Part shown: positions 1 through 7,317 of the stretch, one piece after another
How the letters are laid out: every line of letters starts with the position of its first letter
How positions within the stretch are numbered: position 1 is the first letter of the stretch
Assembly: GCA_964585635.1 (NCBI GenBank)
Contig: CAZPEV010000075.1
Coordinates: forward strand, 1 to 14,315
Source of the DNA: CAZPEV01 sp964585635
Lineage (GTDB): Bacteria; Zixibacteria; MSB-5A5; GN15; JAAZOE01
Length of the DNA stretch: 14,315 nt
Reading direction: 5' to 3'
The notes under the pieces: model-generated
Database searches by the model: none
The model's input: only the letters and a program-made list of their open reading frames with translations
What the model was told of the DNA's origin: nothing
Position numbers and translations under genes: made by a program

Positions 1-1
1 G

Positions 2-619
2 GCTGACCTTGGTATCCCACCGGAAAAGGTGCCGGTCGATTTGACCATCGTGCGCGGGCTGGGGTATTATACCGGGCCGGTGTTTGAGACTTTTCTAACC
101 GATATCCCGGAGGTCGGTTCGGTCTTTGCCGGTGGCCGGTATGATGGCCTGGTGGAGCGGTTTCTGGGGCGCAAAATCCCGGCGGTCGGAGCCTCGGCCG
201 GAATCGATCGGCTGCTGGCCGCGCTGATGTCCCGCAACCTTATTAGCACCGAAACGACCATATCGCAGGTTTTGGTCACAGTCATGGATCCGGAGAAGAT
301 GCCGGAGTATATCAAACTCCTTAACGAAATCCGGGGGCAGGGATTGCGAGGAGAGATATATCTGGGCGAAACCAAAAATCTAACCAAGCAATTGAAGTAT
401 GCCGACAAAGTCGGTATCCCCGTGGCGGTTATCCTTGGCTCAGATGAGTTCGAGCGGGGCCAGGTGACGATCAAGAACCTCATCGCCGGGCGGGCTCAGG
501 CGTCGGAAGTGGCCGACCGTGAAACCTGGCTGCAGGCGCAAAATATCCAACAGACAGTCCCGCGCAAGGATATCATCGCACATATCCGCAGCCTGCTGCA
601 GGCCATGGAAAAGGCCTGA
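2..619 (+). CDS. hisS: Histidyl-tRNA synthetase, C-terminal part (5' end outside window)
   Basis: Charges tRNA-His with histidine in the cytoplasm. The frame is open from base 2, so the gene starts before the window; about 205 C-terminal residues remain. The class II HisRS signature VRGLGYYTGPVFE (His-A type motif; usual form LVRGLDYYTGTVFE) lies near the start, followed by the motif 3 region with FAGGRYDGL and GASAGIDRLL. From about base 290 the protein continues into an alpha/beta anticodon-binding domain with YLGETKNLTKQLKYADKVG and ILGSDEFERGQVTIKNL, typical of HisRS. The presence of that domain argues against the paralogue HisZ, which lacks it. The TGA stop is at 617-619. No convincing terminator follows. 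The next gene begins about 120 bases downstream and probably has its own promoter. Confidence 0.96.
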   Translation, partial: ADLGIPPEKVPVDLTIVRGLGYYTGPVFETFLTDIPEVGSVFAGGRYDGLVERFLGRKIPAVGASAGIDRLLAALMSRNLISTETTISQVLVTVMDPEKMPEYIKLLNEIRGQGLRGEIYLGETKNLTKQLKYADKVGIPVAVILGSDEFERGQVTIKNLIAGRAQASEVADRETWLQAQNIQQTVPRKDIIAHIRSLLQAMEKA

Positions 620-666
620 TCGAGCGATTCTCGCCTGTGATTTCCAAGAGCCAAAACAGCCGCTTC

Positions 667-680
667 TTGACATAGGTCAA
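667..680. promoter_or_regulatory. Candidate FNR/CRP-family operator
   Basis: TTGAC-ATAG-GTCAA is a perfect 5-base inverted repeat with a 4-base spacer, the architecture of FNR-type sites (TTGATnnnnATCAA). Its centre is at 673.5. A weak -10 like element, TACCAT at 703-708, would put transcription start near 715 and the box near -41.5, the classic activating position. The gene downstream encodes a membrane iron-sulfur redox protein, which suits such control. Both the site and the -10 are inferred from pattern alone. Confidence 0.45.
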
Positions 681-738
681 TCTGTTTTCCGCCATGAATG
701 CGTACCATTTCCGAATGAATTGGCGGCAAGGCCGTATT

Positions 739-1800
739 ATGAAAACGGTTATCGATTCGCAGACGGGGATTGGCGCCGTCCGGGCCGCAAAGCGGTTTTC
801 TACGCGGCGCTTCCGATTCTATGCCCAGTTGTTTGCCATGGCCGTGATCCTTTGGATCGGGGCCGAGTTTTATCGCTTTGTGTCTTTCGTGGAATCGGGC
901 GGAAACGGAGCCGTCGGCCCGAACCGTCCGCCGGGAGTCGAGGGGTTTCTGCCGATCTCCGGCTTGATTTCTTTGCGCGACTGGGTTCACACCGGAGTTT
1001 TGAACACCATTCATCCCGCTTCGGCCATCATTTTGCTGGTGGTCGTCAGCACGGCCGTCTTATTCAAGAAGGGATTTTGCGGCTGGGTCTGCCCAGTTGG
1101 ATTCATTTCCGAGATGGTCGGCCATATCGGCGACCGCCTGGCCGGCCGCCGATTGAAGCTGCCCCGGATTCTGGATTATCCGTTCCGTTCGCTCAAATAT
1201 CTGCTATTGGGATTTTTTGCCTATGTCGTTTTCTGGTCGATGACCTCGATGCAAATTCAGCAATTCATCGCTTCCCCTTACAACAAGGTGGCAGATATCA
1301 AGATGCTCAAGTTTTTCACCGAGATCGATACCTTCGCCCTGACGACAATCGCCGTTCTCTTTGTGCTCTCGGTCTTTCTGCGCGGTTTCTGGTGCCGGTA
1401 TCTTTGTCCCTATGGCGCCTTGTTGGGACTATTCTCGCTGGCCGGGCCGGCGCGAATCAAGCGGGACCACAACCTCTGCATATCATGCGGCAAATGCGCC
1501 AAGGTCTGTCCGGCGTTCATCAAAGTGGATATCGCGAAGCAGGTGGTTTCCGACGAGTGTTCGGGATGCGTCGATTGCGTCGACGTCTGTCCCGTGCCGG
1601 GAGCGTTGGGGCTGGGCCTGATCGGCAGCAGAAGGAAAATCTCGAAGAAGGTCTGGGTCTATGCCTTTGTGCTTGTCTTCTGGGGGGCGTTGATATTCTT
1701 TAAATGGGTTGGACCCTGGGGGAATTCGATTTCAACCCAGGAATATATTTATCACAGCCAGAGGATGAACGGCGGCGAGTACACCCATCCGGGACGATGA
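739..1800 (+). CDS. Membrane 4Fe-4S protein of the NapH/YccM/NosR-like group
   Basis: Predicted inner-membrane electron-transfer protein of 353 residues. Hydrophobic segments lie at about residues 28-50, 95-110, 152-168, 198-215 and 306-322. Two CxxxCP motifs follow membrane segments, GFCGWVCPVG (C114, C118) and FWCRYLCPYG (C219, C223), as in NapH/YccM proteins. Two ferredoxin-type 4Fe-4S clusters follow: CISCGKCAKVCP (C247, C250, C253, C257) and CSGCVDCVDVCP (C274, C277, C280, C284). The family moves electrons between the quinone pool and periplasmic or membrane enzymes; the partner here is unknown. I chose ATG 739 because AAGG at 728-731 is well spaced and the upstream ATG at 694 has no ribosome binding site; 694 would add 15 residues. 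The stop overlaps the next start (ATGA), so the two genes are probably coupled. There is no nap, nos or nrf gene in the window, so a more specific name is not justified. Confidence 0.85.
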   Translation: MKTVIDSQTGIGAVRAAKRFSTRRFRFYAQLFAMAVILWIGAEFYRFVSFVESGGNGAVGPNRPPGVEGFLPISGLISLRDWVHTGVLNTIHPASAIILLVVVSTAVLFKKGFCGWVCPVGFISEMVGHIGDRLAGRRLKLPRILDYPFRSLKYLLLGFFAYVVFWSMTSMQIQQFIASPYNKVADIKMLKFFTEIDTFALTTIAVLFVLSVFLRGFWCRYLCPYGALLGLFSLAGPARIKRDHNLCISCGKCAKVCPAFIKVDIAKQVVSDECSGCVDCVDVCPVPGALGLGLIGSRRKISKKVWVYAFVLVFWGALIFFKWVGPWGNSISTQEYIYHSQRMNGGEYTHPGR

Positions 1801-2543
1801 GCATGACCGAGTTTTCATCAATCGCGTCGCGCTATGACCGTATGACCGGCTTCGGCCGTCGCCTGGTCGGCGATTTCGGGATCATCAAGCATTTGGTCGA
1901 GAGATTCGCCGTCAAGACCGCCCTTGACGCCGGCTGCGGCAGCGGCGTACACACAATCATTCTATCGAAGATCGGCGTCGACGTCGTCGGGCTGGATTCT
2001 TCTCCCGACATGTTGGAGCTGGCCCGGGTCAATGCCCTGCGGGAAGGGCAGGCGCCGAACTTTGTGCGCGAGTATTTTGAGACGATGCCGTCGGATTGGT
2101 CGGGGCGATTTGACGCCGTCTTTTGCCTGGCCAATTCGCTGGTGGGGGTGGAGACGGCGGAGCGACTTCGGCTGTCCTTGCAGTCGTTTGCGCGGGTGCT
2201 GAAGCCGGGCGGGCGGGCCGTTATTCAATTGCTTAATTTTGATATGTTCCGCCGGACCGGGCGCCGCATCATCAAAGTCTCCAGCGAGGAAAACCTGACC
2301 TTTATTCGCTTCCTGGATTTTGATCGACAGGAAACCCGGCTCAACGTCATCATCGTGGAACACGAGTTGGGCCAGGTGAAGCATGAGTTCCATTCCGGCC
2401 GGATTCTGCCGGTCGCCGCCGAGATGCTGTCGGTCGCGGCAGCCGGCGGCGGCTTTTCGCGGGCCGAATACTTTCGCGACCTCAGCCTGAGCGGGCCGTA
2501 CGATCCCACCGGCGAGAATCTGGTGGCCATCCTGACCCGATAG
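1797..2543 (+). CDS. Class I SAM-dependent methyltransferase
   Basis: A 248-residue Rossmann-fold methyltransferase, substrate unknown. Motif I, ALDAGCGSG, is at residues 42-50; the acidic residue that binds the SAM ribose is in VVGLDSSPDML (D67); the motif II region is FDAVFCLANSLVG and motif III is VLKPGGRAVIQLLNFD. The N-terminal FSSIASRYDRMTG resembles the opening of UbiE/Methyltransf_11 type enzymes. The start at 1797 is chosen because it overlaps the stop of the iron-sulfur gene (ATGA); ATG 1803 is an alternative two codons later. The frame stays open upstream to 1704, but that part overlaps the preceding gene. Pairing with a membrane iron-sulfur protein suggests a shared regulon rather than a known pathway. 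The 148 bases after the stop contain no clear terminator. Confidence 0.88.
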   Translation: MSMTEFSSIASRYDRMTGFGRRLVGDFGIIKHLVERFAVKTALDAGCGSGVHTIILSKIGVDVVGLDSSPDMLELARVNALREGQAPNFVREYFETMPSDWSGRFDAVFCLANSLVGVETAERLRLSLQSFARVLKPGGRAVIQLLNFDMFRRTGRRIIKVSSEENLTFIRFLDFDRQETRLNVIIVEHELGQVKHEFHSGRILPVAAEMLSVAAAGGGFSRAEYFRDLSLSGPYDPTGENLVAILTR

Positions 2544-2637
2544 CGCCCCAAGTCATTTAAACATCCCTCCTTGAATACCGATAACTGAAAGCAGGGGCCG
2601 GCTTTGTCTATTGAAGTCACGGCCGGGTCATGGTTTT

Positions 2638-2662
2638 CCCTTTTCTCGATGCGACGAAAGGG
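2638..2662 (+). other. Small hairpin in the leader of the nucleosidase-like gene
   Basis: CCCTTT (2638-2643) and AAAGGG (2657-2662) can pair around a 13-base loop that itself contains TCG/CGA. It lies 30-54 bases before the start codon. It does not match a riboswitch consensus that I know, and it has no U-run, so it is not an intrinsic terminator. Confidence 0.25.
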
Positions 2663-2691
2663 TCGGACGGTCAGGCCCGAAGGAGGCAGTT

Positions 2692-3414
2692 ATGATCGGG
2701 GTCGTTTTGGTCGGTGAAGAGGCCGGTCATCTTATTGACGGCCGTGGGCAGATCGATACTTCGATCACTGTCGCCGGGATGACGTTCTTGACCGGCAGGC
2801 TGGGGGATATCCCGGTCACCGTGGTCGGGTTTCATGGCGACGGCGAACGGGTGACCCTCGCCGTTCACCTCTTGATCGATCGCTTCCATGTCACCACGAT
2901 CGTATTGCTCAGCCCCGGAGAACCGCTGGTTCCCTACCTTCAGGCCGGTGATCTGGTTGTCGCCGAGCGTATCCTTGCCTCCGACATCCTGGCCCCTGGA
3001 ATGAATGAAGACGCCGAAAGGCCGCTGGGCACGATTACCGTGACGACGATCGCGGGCGAAATCATAGCGCACGCCACCGGGGCGTATGAAATGGTCTTTG
3101 AGGGGAGATCAAACCGTCCGCAGATGATTGTCGGGTCGGTCCTGTCCGCCAGACGATTGGGGCTCGACTGGAGGACCGCCGCTCGATTGTATCGTGAATC
3201 GGGAATCGTGGCGGCGGCGCCGGAGCTTTCGTCCGTAGCAGAGGTATGCCGCCCTCATGATATCCCGCTGTTCGTCCTTTTGGGCATATCCGATTATGGC
3301 GCCAAGGCGCAGGATGCCGTGGCCGATCATGCGGCCCTGCTGGTCCAACGCGGCGGTCTGCGCCTTTTGACCACCTTCCTGGAGACCTTCCCGGTGCCGG
3401 CGCCGGTGGTCTAG
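2692..3414 (+). CDS. Divergent MTA/SAH nucleosidase-like (purine phosphorylase fold) protein
   Basis: A 240-residue protein that looks like a degenerate Pfs/MtnN. Points of similarity: MIGVVLVGEEAGHL at the N-terminus (E9 or E10 where MtnN has its catalytic E12), LQAGDLVVAERIL (cf. LKVGDIVVSDEAR), PELSSVAEVCRPHDIP (cf. MEATAIAHVCHNFNVP) and VLLGISDYGAK (cf. VVRAISDVADQ), where D201 matches the catalytic Asp. Points of difference: the NTGSAGG loop is replaced by LLSPGEPL, and the ribose-binding Met-Glu is Pro-Glu (E178 kept, Met lost). MtnN splits methylthioadenosine or S-adenosylhomocysteine; futalosine hydrolase belongs to the same fold. Start ATG 2692 has GAAGGAGG at 2680-2687; the frame opens further upstream at 2611 but without a good ribosome site. 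Activity is uncertain because these alignments were made by eye. Confidence 0.6.
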   Translation: MIGVVLVGEEAGHLIDGRGQIDTSITVAGMTFLTGRLGDIPVTVVGFHGDGERVTLAVHLLIDRFHVTTIVLLSPGEPLVPYLQAGDLVVAERILASDILAPGMNEDAERPLGTITVTTIAGEIIAHATGAYEMVFEGRSNRPQMIVGSVLSARRLGLDWRTAARLYRESGIVAAAPELSSVAEVCRPHDIPLFVLLGISDYGAKAQDAVADHAALLVQRGGLRLLTTFLETFPVPAPVV

Positions 3415-3573
3415 GACGGGAGGCGAATAACCGGAAGTGCCTGAGAAAGACTCCTCCACGATTCCTTATGCGGAAACGCCGCTGCGGCGACGATTATTCC
3501 CATGGAGCGACGATGCCGGCCCGTATCAGGGGATGATGCTTGTGGACCGGGAACCAACGATTGGGATTGCCGG
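3415..3573. other. Intergenic stretch without recognised feature
   Basis: Between the nucleosidase-like gene and the promoter of the protease I see no gene, terminator or repeat that I can support. A 22-codon frame from ATG 3468 lacks a ribosome binding site and a recognisable product. Confidence 0.4.
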
Positions 3574-3601
3574 TTGACAGATATAGAGAAGGTGTTATAT
3601 T
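3574..3601 (+). promoter_or_regulatory. Sigma70-type promoter for the M6 protease gene
   Basis: A perfect -35 box, TTGACA (3574-3579), is followed after 16 bases by TATATT (3596-3601), 5 of 6 matches to the -10 consensus. Transcription would begin near 3608, leaving an untranslated leader of about 47 bases before ATG 3655 with a GGAGA ribosome site just ahead of it. Confidence 0.65.
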
Positions 3602-3654
3602 GTACCAAAAGAGCACTATGCCGTTACACGCCGTGGCTAAACCGTGGAGATCTA

Positions 3655-6600
3655 ATGAAGAACAACATGCTGGTTGGCCTATTCACCGCCTTGTTTGTGA
3701 TCAGTTTCGCCGCCTCAATTTTCGCCGTTTCCCTATCTGAAGACGTTATTCAAAAGCTGAAGAACGAGGGGCGCTTCGATCAATTTGTTAAGACGATGAT
3801 CGACGCCCGCGCCAAAGGAATCGATAATCCCGCGGCCTCCCCCAACAAGGCCGGGCTGTCGAAGGCGCTGTCGCCGAAACAGGTCTATCGCACCCTGGTT
3901 ATCCTGATGGATTTCCCCGACAAGCCATATACGGCAGGCTACGTGGCCGGCTCGGCGGCGGCCTTCGATTCGATTCTGTTCTCTCAGGGGAAGAATCCAA
4001 GCGGTTCCATGCGCGATTATTATTTCGAAAACTCCTACGGCAATTTTACGCTTCAGGGGACGGTGGTGGGCTGGTACCGAGCGGCTCACAACGCTTCCTA
4101 CTACACCAACAACTGCGACGGCTCTCACGGCATGGGGCCTTACCCCAATAATGCCCAGCGTCTGGTGGAGGAGGCGGTCGATCTGGCCGATCCCGACGTT
4201 GATTACTCCCAATACGATAATGACGGCGACGGGTACGTCGACGGCATTTTTATCATTCATGCCGGGACCGGCTACGAGGAAACCTCTAATGATTGCGAGA
4301 TTCATTCGCATCAATGGGGTATCAATTCCCGGTATCGCGACGGCGTCTGGATCAACACCTACTCGATCGAGCCGGAAGAGTCGCCGACCAATGCCGGTCT
4401 GACGCCGATCGGAGTCTTCTGCCATGAGTTCGGTCACGTGCTGGGACTACCCGACCTGTACGACACCGATTATTCCTCGGCCGGTGTCGGGCACTGGGAG
4501 TTGATGGGGAGCGGCAGCTACAATGGTCAATCGCGGACCCCGGCCGGTCTTAGCGCCTGGAGCAAATCACAACTGGGTTGGCTGAATCTGACCAATATCA
4601 CCAGCAATCAGACCAACCAGCAGATTCCCGCCCTGGCGTGGAATCCGGTTGCTTATCGGTTGTGGCGGCACGGACAGACAGGCAGCCAGTATTTTGTGGT
4701 CGAAAACCGCCAGCGGACAGGGTTCGATGCCGAGCTTCCCGGCGACGGCGTTCTGATCTGGCATATCGATGAGACGGCTTGGGGCAATACCGAGGAATGG
4801 CATCCCCTGGTATTTTTGGAGCAGGCCGACGGCCGCTTTGATTTGCAGAACAATGCCAACAAGGGGGACGCCAGCGATGCCTTCCCCAACTTTGGATATG
4901 CCCTGCAGTTCACCGATAAAACCACCCCTGACTCCAAGGACTACAACCTGGCGTCGACGGAGGTGGCGGCCTGGAATATCTCGCCGTCCGATTCGATTAT
5001 GACCGCCGATTTCGATGTTTACTGGTCCCGCCCCTATTTGCATCTGACGACGTATGCCTTTGACGACGCCACCTTCGGCGACGGCGACGGCATCCTCGAA
5101 CCGGGGGAGACCATCCGTTTGACTTTCACCGTGGCCAACGACTGGAAGCCGGCGACGGCGGCGACGGCCACGCTGACGATCGACGACGCCAGCATTCCGA
5201 TTACCAACGGCACCAGTTCTTTGGGAACGATTGCGACCAACGGCTCGGCCAACAACAACGCTGTTCCATACGTCTTCCAAGTCCCGGCCGACTATGTCCC
5301 CCGGATTGATTCGTTCTTTATTCAAATCAGTTCCAACGGCGGCGCCGATGTTTCGGTCCTGCCGATCGAAAAGAACGTGGGTATGCCGCGCATCTTGCTG
5401 GTTGACGACGACAACAATGACAACCTTGAGCATTACTATACCGATCCGCTTTATGCCGTCCGGATGCCGTACGACCGCTGGATCAAGTACTCTTCCGGCA
5501 GTCCGGATTCGACCCGGCTTGACAAATATGAATCGGTCTTTTGGTTCACCGGCGATTATCGTCCCAGCCCGCTGGCCGCAGCCGATGTCGCCGCCCTGAA
5601 AGGATTCATGAATCACGGCGGGAAGCTGTTTCTGACGGGTCAGACCATCGCCAAGCAGTTGTCGACATTCGATCCGACTTTCCTGGCCAATTATCTGAAG
5701 ACGCAGTATCTCTCGACGTCGATCATCCCGATCGTTGTACCGGAAGCGGGGGCCGCGGTCCTGGGCGGTCCGGATTCGATCGTCATTCATGGATACAGCG
5801 GCGCCAGCAACCAGACCAACCCGGATCATATCTCGGCCGTCAACGGCGGCATCCCTGAGGTTCATTACTACGGCAGCTCCGACAAGGCGGCGGTGTCGTA
5901 TGCCGGCGCATATCAGCTGGTGTTTTTCTCCTTTGGGTTTGAAGCCATTATCAATAATGATCCCCGTTGGGAGAGCCGGGACACGGTGTTCAATCATATC
6001 ATGGATTTCTTCGGGTTGTCGGCCCAGGCGGGATATCCCTCGGTTCTGGCGCTGGCCGTCGGTCCGGGGGCGGAGATGAATCTGGTCGATCACACCCCGG
6101 AGATTTCCTGGACGTATCATGATGCCGGCGGCGCGCCGCAACAGCAGTATCGTGTTGAGGTTGGCGTCGATGCCGAATGGTCGGTAGCGGAAATGTGGGA
6201 TTCAGGACCCGTCTCCGGCGCCGATACATTTGCGGTTTATGCCGGCGCGCCGCTTCTGGATGGCCACACCTACTTCCTTCGGATGCAGGTTTTCAACGGC
6301 ACTCAGTGGTCCAGTTGGCGAATGGGGCAGTTCCGGATGAATTCCGTGCCTGGCCTGCCGTCCAACCTGACGCCACGGGGCATGGCCGGAGTCGCGTCAG
6401 CCACCCCGACTCTTCAATTGCAGAATGCCGGTGACAATGACGGTGACGTCCTGACCTATTCCTATGAGGTCTACCAGGACTCATTGATGACCACGTTGCT
6501 GGCGCACGCCGAAAACCGTCCCAGTGGGACGGTCACATCGTCATGGGTCGTGTCACCTCCCCTGACGGATGATGTCGTGTATTTCTGGCGGGCCCGAAGC

Positions 6601-7173
6601 TATGACGGCTACGAATCCGGCGCCTGGTCCGTTCTGGCGGGGTTTTGGGTCAACTCCTCCAATCAGCCGCCGACGCCGTTCGGGCTGGTCGCTCCGGTGA
6701 ACGACTCGTTGGTGCTGACGATTCATCCGACGTTTGTCTGGTCGCCAAGTTCTCCCGGCGATCTGCATGACACGATTCACTATCGACTGATCTATGCCGC
6801 CGATTCGCTGTTTGCCTCCGCCAAGACCGTCGGCGGTTTGACCGATACCGTCTACACCCTGACCGATTCGATCATTGCCGGTTCGATCTTCTATTGGAAG
6901 GTCGAGGGATACGATCTTTTCGGCGGCGTAACGACCAGCGGCCAAACCAATCGATTCAGGACCTGGATTTACGGAGACGCCAACTCCGACGGCGGGGTCA
7001 ACGTCGGTGACGCGGTGTTCATCGTCAATTATATTTTCAAGAGCGGAGCGGCGCCGGATCCGAAACGGGTCGGCGACGCCAATGGCGATTGCGCCGTCAA
7101 CGTCGGTGATGCCGTCTACCTGATCAACTACATCTTCAAAAGCGGGCCGCCGCCAGTGTTGGGGTGCGGATAA
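3655..7173 (+). CDS. Secreted M6-family (immune inhibitor A-like) metalloprotease with C-terminal dockerin
   Basis: A 1172-residue exported zinc protease. ATG 3655 is chosen because it follows GGAGA and begins a signal peptide (MKNN, hydrophobic core LVGLFTALFVISFAASIFA, cleavage near residue 24); the frame is open upstream to 3502 without signal features. The peptidase domain spans about residues 78-450. It has a calcium-like loop DNDGDGYVDG (about 188-197), the zinc motif HEFGHVLGLPD (H257, E258, H261, D267; the HExxHxxGxxD form of M6), the Met-turn ELMGSGSYNG, and the family block LPGDGVLIWHIDE. Next come a beta-rich CARDB-like region (about 465-570), a Rossmann-like part opening with RILLVDDDNND (about 578) that may be glutamine-amidotransferase-like, and fibronectin-like repeats (about 800-1100). 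Residues 1107 to about 1167 form two dockerin type I repeats. The gene has its own promoter and terminator, so it is monocistronic. Probable role: extracellular protein degradation. Confidence 0.9.
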   Translation: MKNNMLVGLFTALFVISFAASIFAVSLSEDVIQKLKNEGRFDQFVKTMIDARAKGIDNPAASPNKAGLSKALSPKQVYRTLVILMDFPDKPYTAGYVAGSAAAFDSILFSQGKNPSGSMRDYYFENSYGNFTLQGTVVGWYRAAHNASYYTNNCDGSHGMGPYPNNAQRLVEEAVDLADPDVDYSQYDNDGDGYVDGIFIIHAGTGYEETSNDCEIHSHQWGINSRYRDGVWINTYSIEPEESPTNAGLTPIGVFCHEFGHVLGLPDLYDTDYSSAGVGHWELMGSGSYNGQSRTPAGLSAWSKSQLGWLNLTNITSNQTNQQIPALAWNPVAYRLWRHGQTGSQYFVVENRQRTGFDAELPGDGVLIWHIDETAWGNTEEWHPLVFLEQADGRFDLQNNANKGDASDAFPNFGYALQFTDKTTPDSKDYNLASTEVAAWNISPSDSIMTADFDVYWSRPYLHLTTYAFDDATFGDGDGILEPGETIRLTFTVANDWKPATAATATLTIDDASIPITNGTSSLGTIATNGSANNNAVPYVFQVPADYVPRIDSFFIQISSNGGADVSVLPIEKNVGMPRILLVDDDNNDNLEHYYTDPLYAVRMPYDRWIKYSSGSPDSTRLDKYESVFWFTGDYRPSPLAAADVAALKGFMNHGGKLFLTGQTIAKQLSTFDPTFLANYLKTQYLSTSIIPIVVPEAGAAVLGGPDSIVIHGYSGASNQTNPDHISAVNGGIPEVHYYGSSDKAAVSYAGAYQLVFFSFGFEAIINNDPRWESRDTVFNHIMDFFGLSAQAGYPSVLALAVGPGAEMNLVDHTPEISWTYHDAGGAPQQQYRVEVGVDAEWSVAEMWDSGPVSGADTFAVYAGAPLLDGHTYFLRMQVFNGTQWSSWRMGQFRMNSVPGLPSNLTPRGMAGVASATPTLQLQNAGDNDGDVLTYSYEVYQDSLMTTLLAHAENRPSGTVTSSWVVSPPLTDDVVYFWRARSYDGYESGAWSVLAGFWVNSSNQPPTPFGLVAPVNDSLVLTIHPTFVWSPSSPGDLHDTIHYRLIYAADSLFASAKTVGGLTDTVYTLTDSIIAGSIFYWKVEGYDLFGGVTTSGQTNRFRTWIYGDANSDGGVNVGDAVFIVNYIFKSGAAPDPKRVGDANGDCAVNVGDAVYLINYIFKSGPPPVLGCG
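6973..7152 (+). other. Dockerin type I domain (two repeats) at the protease C-terminus
   Basis: Two calcium-binding loops, DANSDGGVNVGD and DANGDCAVNVGD, carry the dockerin pattern D-x-N-x-D-x-x-x-N-x-x-D, each followed by a helix of the type AV..I.NYIFKSG. Cys replaces Gly in the second loop, and the protein ends in GCG, so a disulfide between the loop and the C-terminus is possible. No cohesin is encoded in the window, so the binding partner is unknown. Confidence 0.85.
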
Positions 7174-7177
7174 GACC

Positions 7178-7206
7178 AAAAAAGCGGACTTCGGTCCGCT
7201 TTTTTA
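7178..7206 (+). terminator. Rho-independent terminator after the protease gene
   Basis: GCGGAC-TTCG-GTCCGC (7184-7199) is a 6-base-pair stem with a stable UUCG tetraloop. It is preceded by six A and followed by six T, so the stem can extend to 12 pairs. It lies 4 bases past the TAA stop. Confidence 0.95.
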
Positions 7207-7251
7207 TTATCGGAAACCTTTTTCGCAGGCAGTCGAACTCGATTTTTGCCC

Positions 7252-7280
7252 TTGAAACGGGGTCGGGATTATGCTATACT
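7252..7280 (+). promoter_or_regulatory. Strong sigma70-type promoter for the ilvE operon
   Basis: TTGAAA (7252-7257), a 17-base spacer and TATACT (7275-7280) are each 5 of 6 to consensus, and TGC just before the -10 gives an extended -10 element. The predicted start near 7287 leaves a leader of about 31 bases. It sits directly after the terminator of the previous gene, so it probably drives the eight-gene cluster from ilvE to nrdR. Confidence 0.75.
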
Positions 7281-7317
7281 GACTCGCGTCTTCAACCATG
7301 AAAAGCAGGAGTTTCGT

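Noticed and set aside
2..619. HisZ (regulatory subunit of ATP phosphoribosyltransferase)
   Set aside because: The C-terminal anticodon-binding domain is present, and HisZ lacks it.
519..1703. Long + strand open frame of 394 codons
   Set aside because: It overlaps the iron-sulfur gene in another frame, has no recognisable domain and a composition typical of an out-of-frame shadow.
2544..2691. Riboswitch in the leader of the nucleosidase-like gene
   Set aside because: There is a small hairpin, but the region does not fit the SAH, SAM, c-di-GMP or ZTP consensus cores that I checked by eye.
4567..6141. 524-codon open frame on the - strand
   Set aside because: It lies antisense inside the M6 protease gene, whose frame shows clear domains; long antisense frames are expected in such GC-rich coding DNA.
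3655..7173. Cellulosome component
   Set aside because: A dockerin alone is not enough: there is no cohesin, scaffoldin or carbohydrate-active domain in the window.
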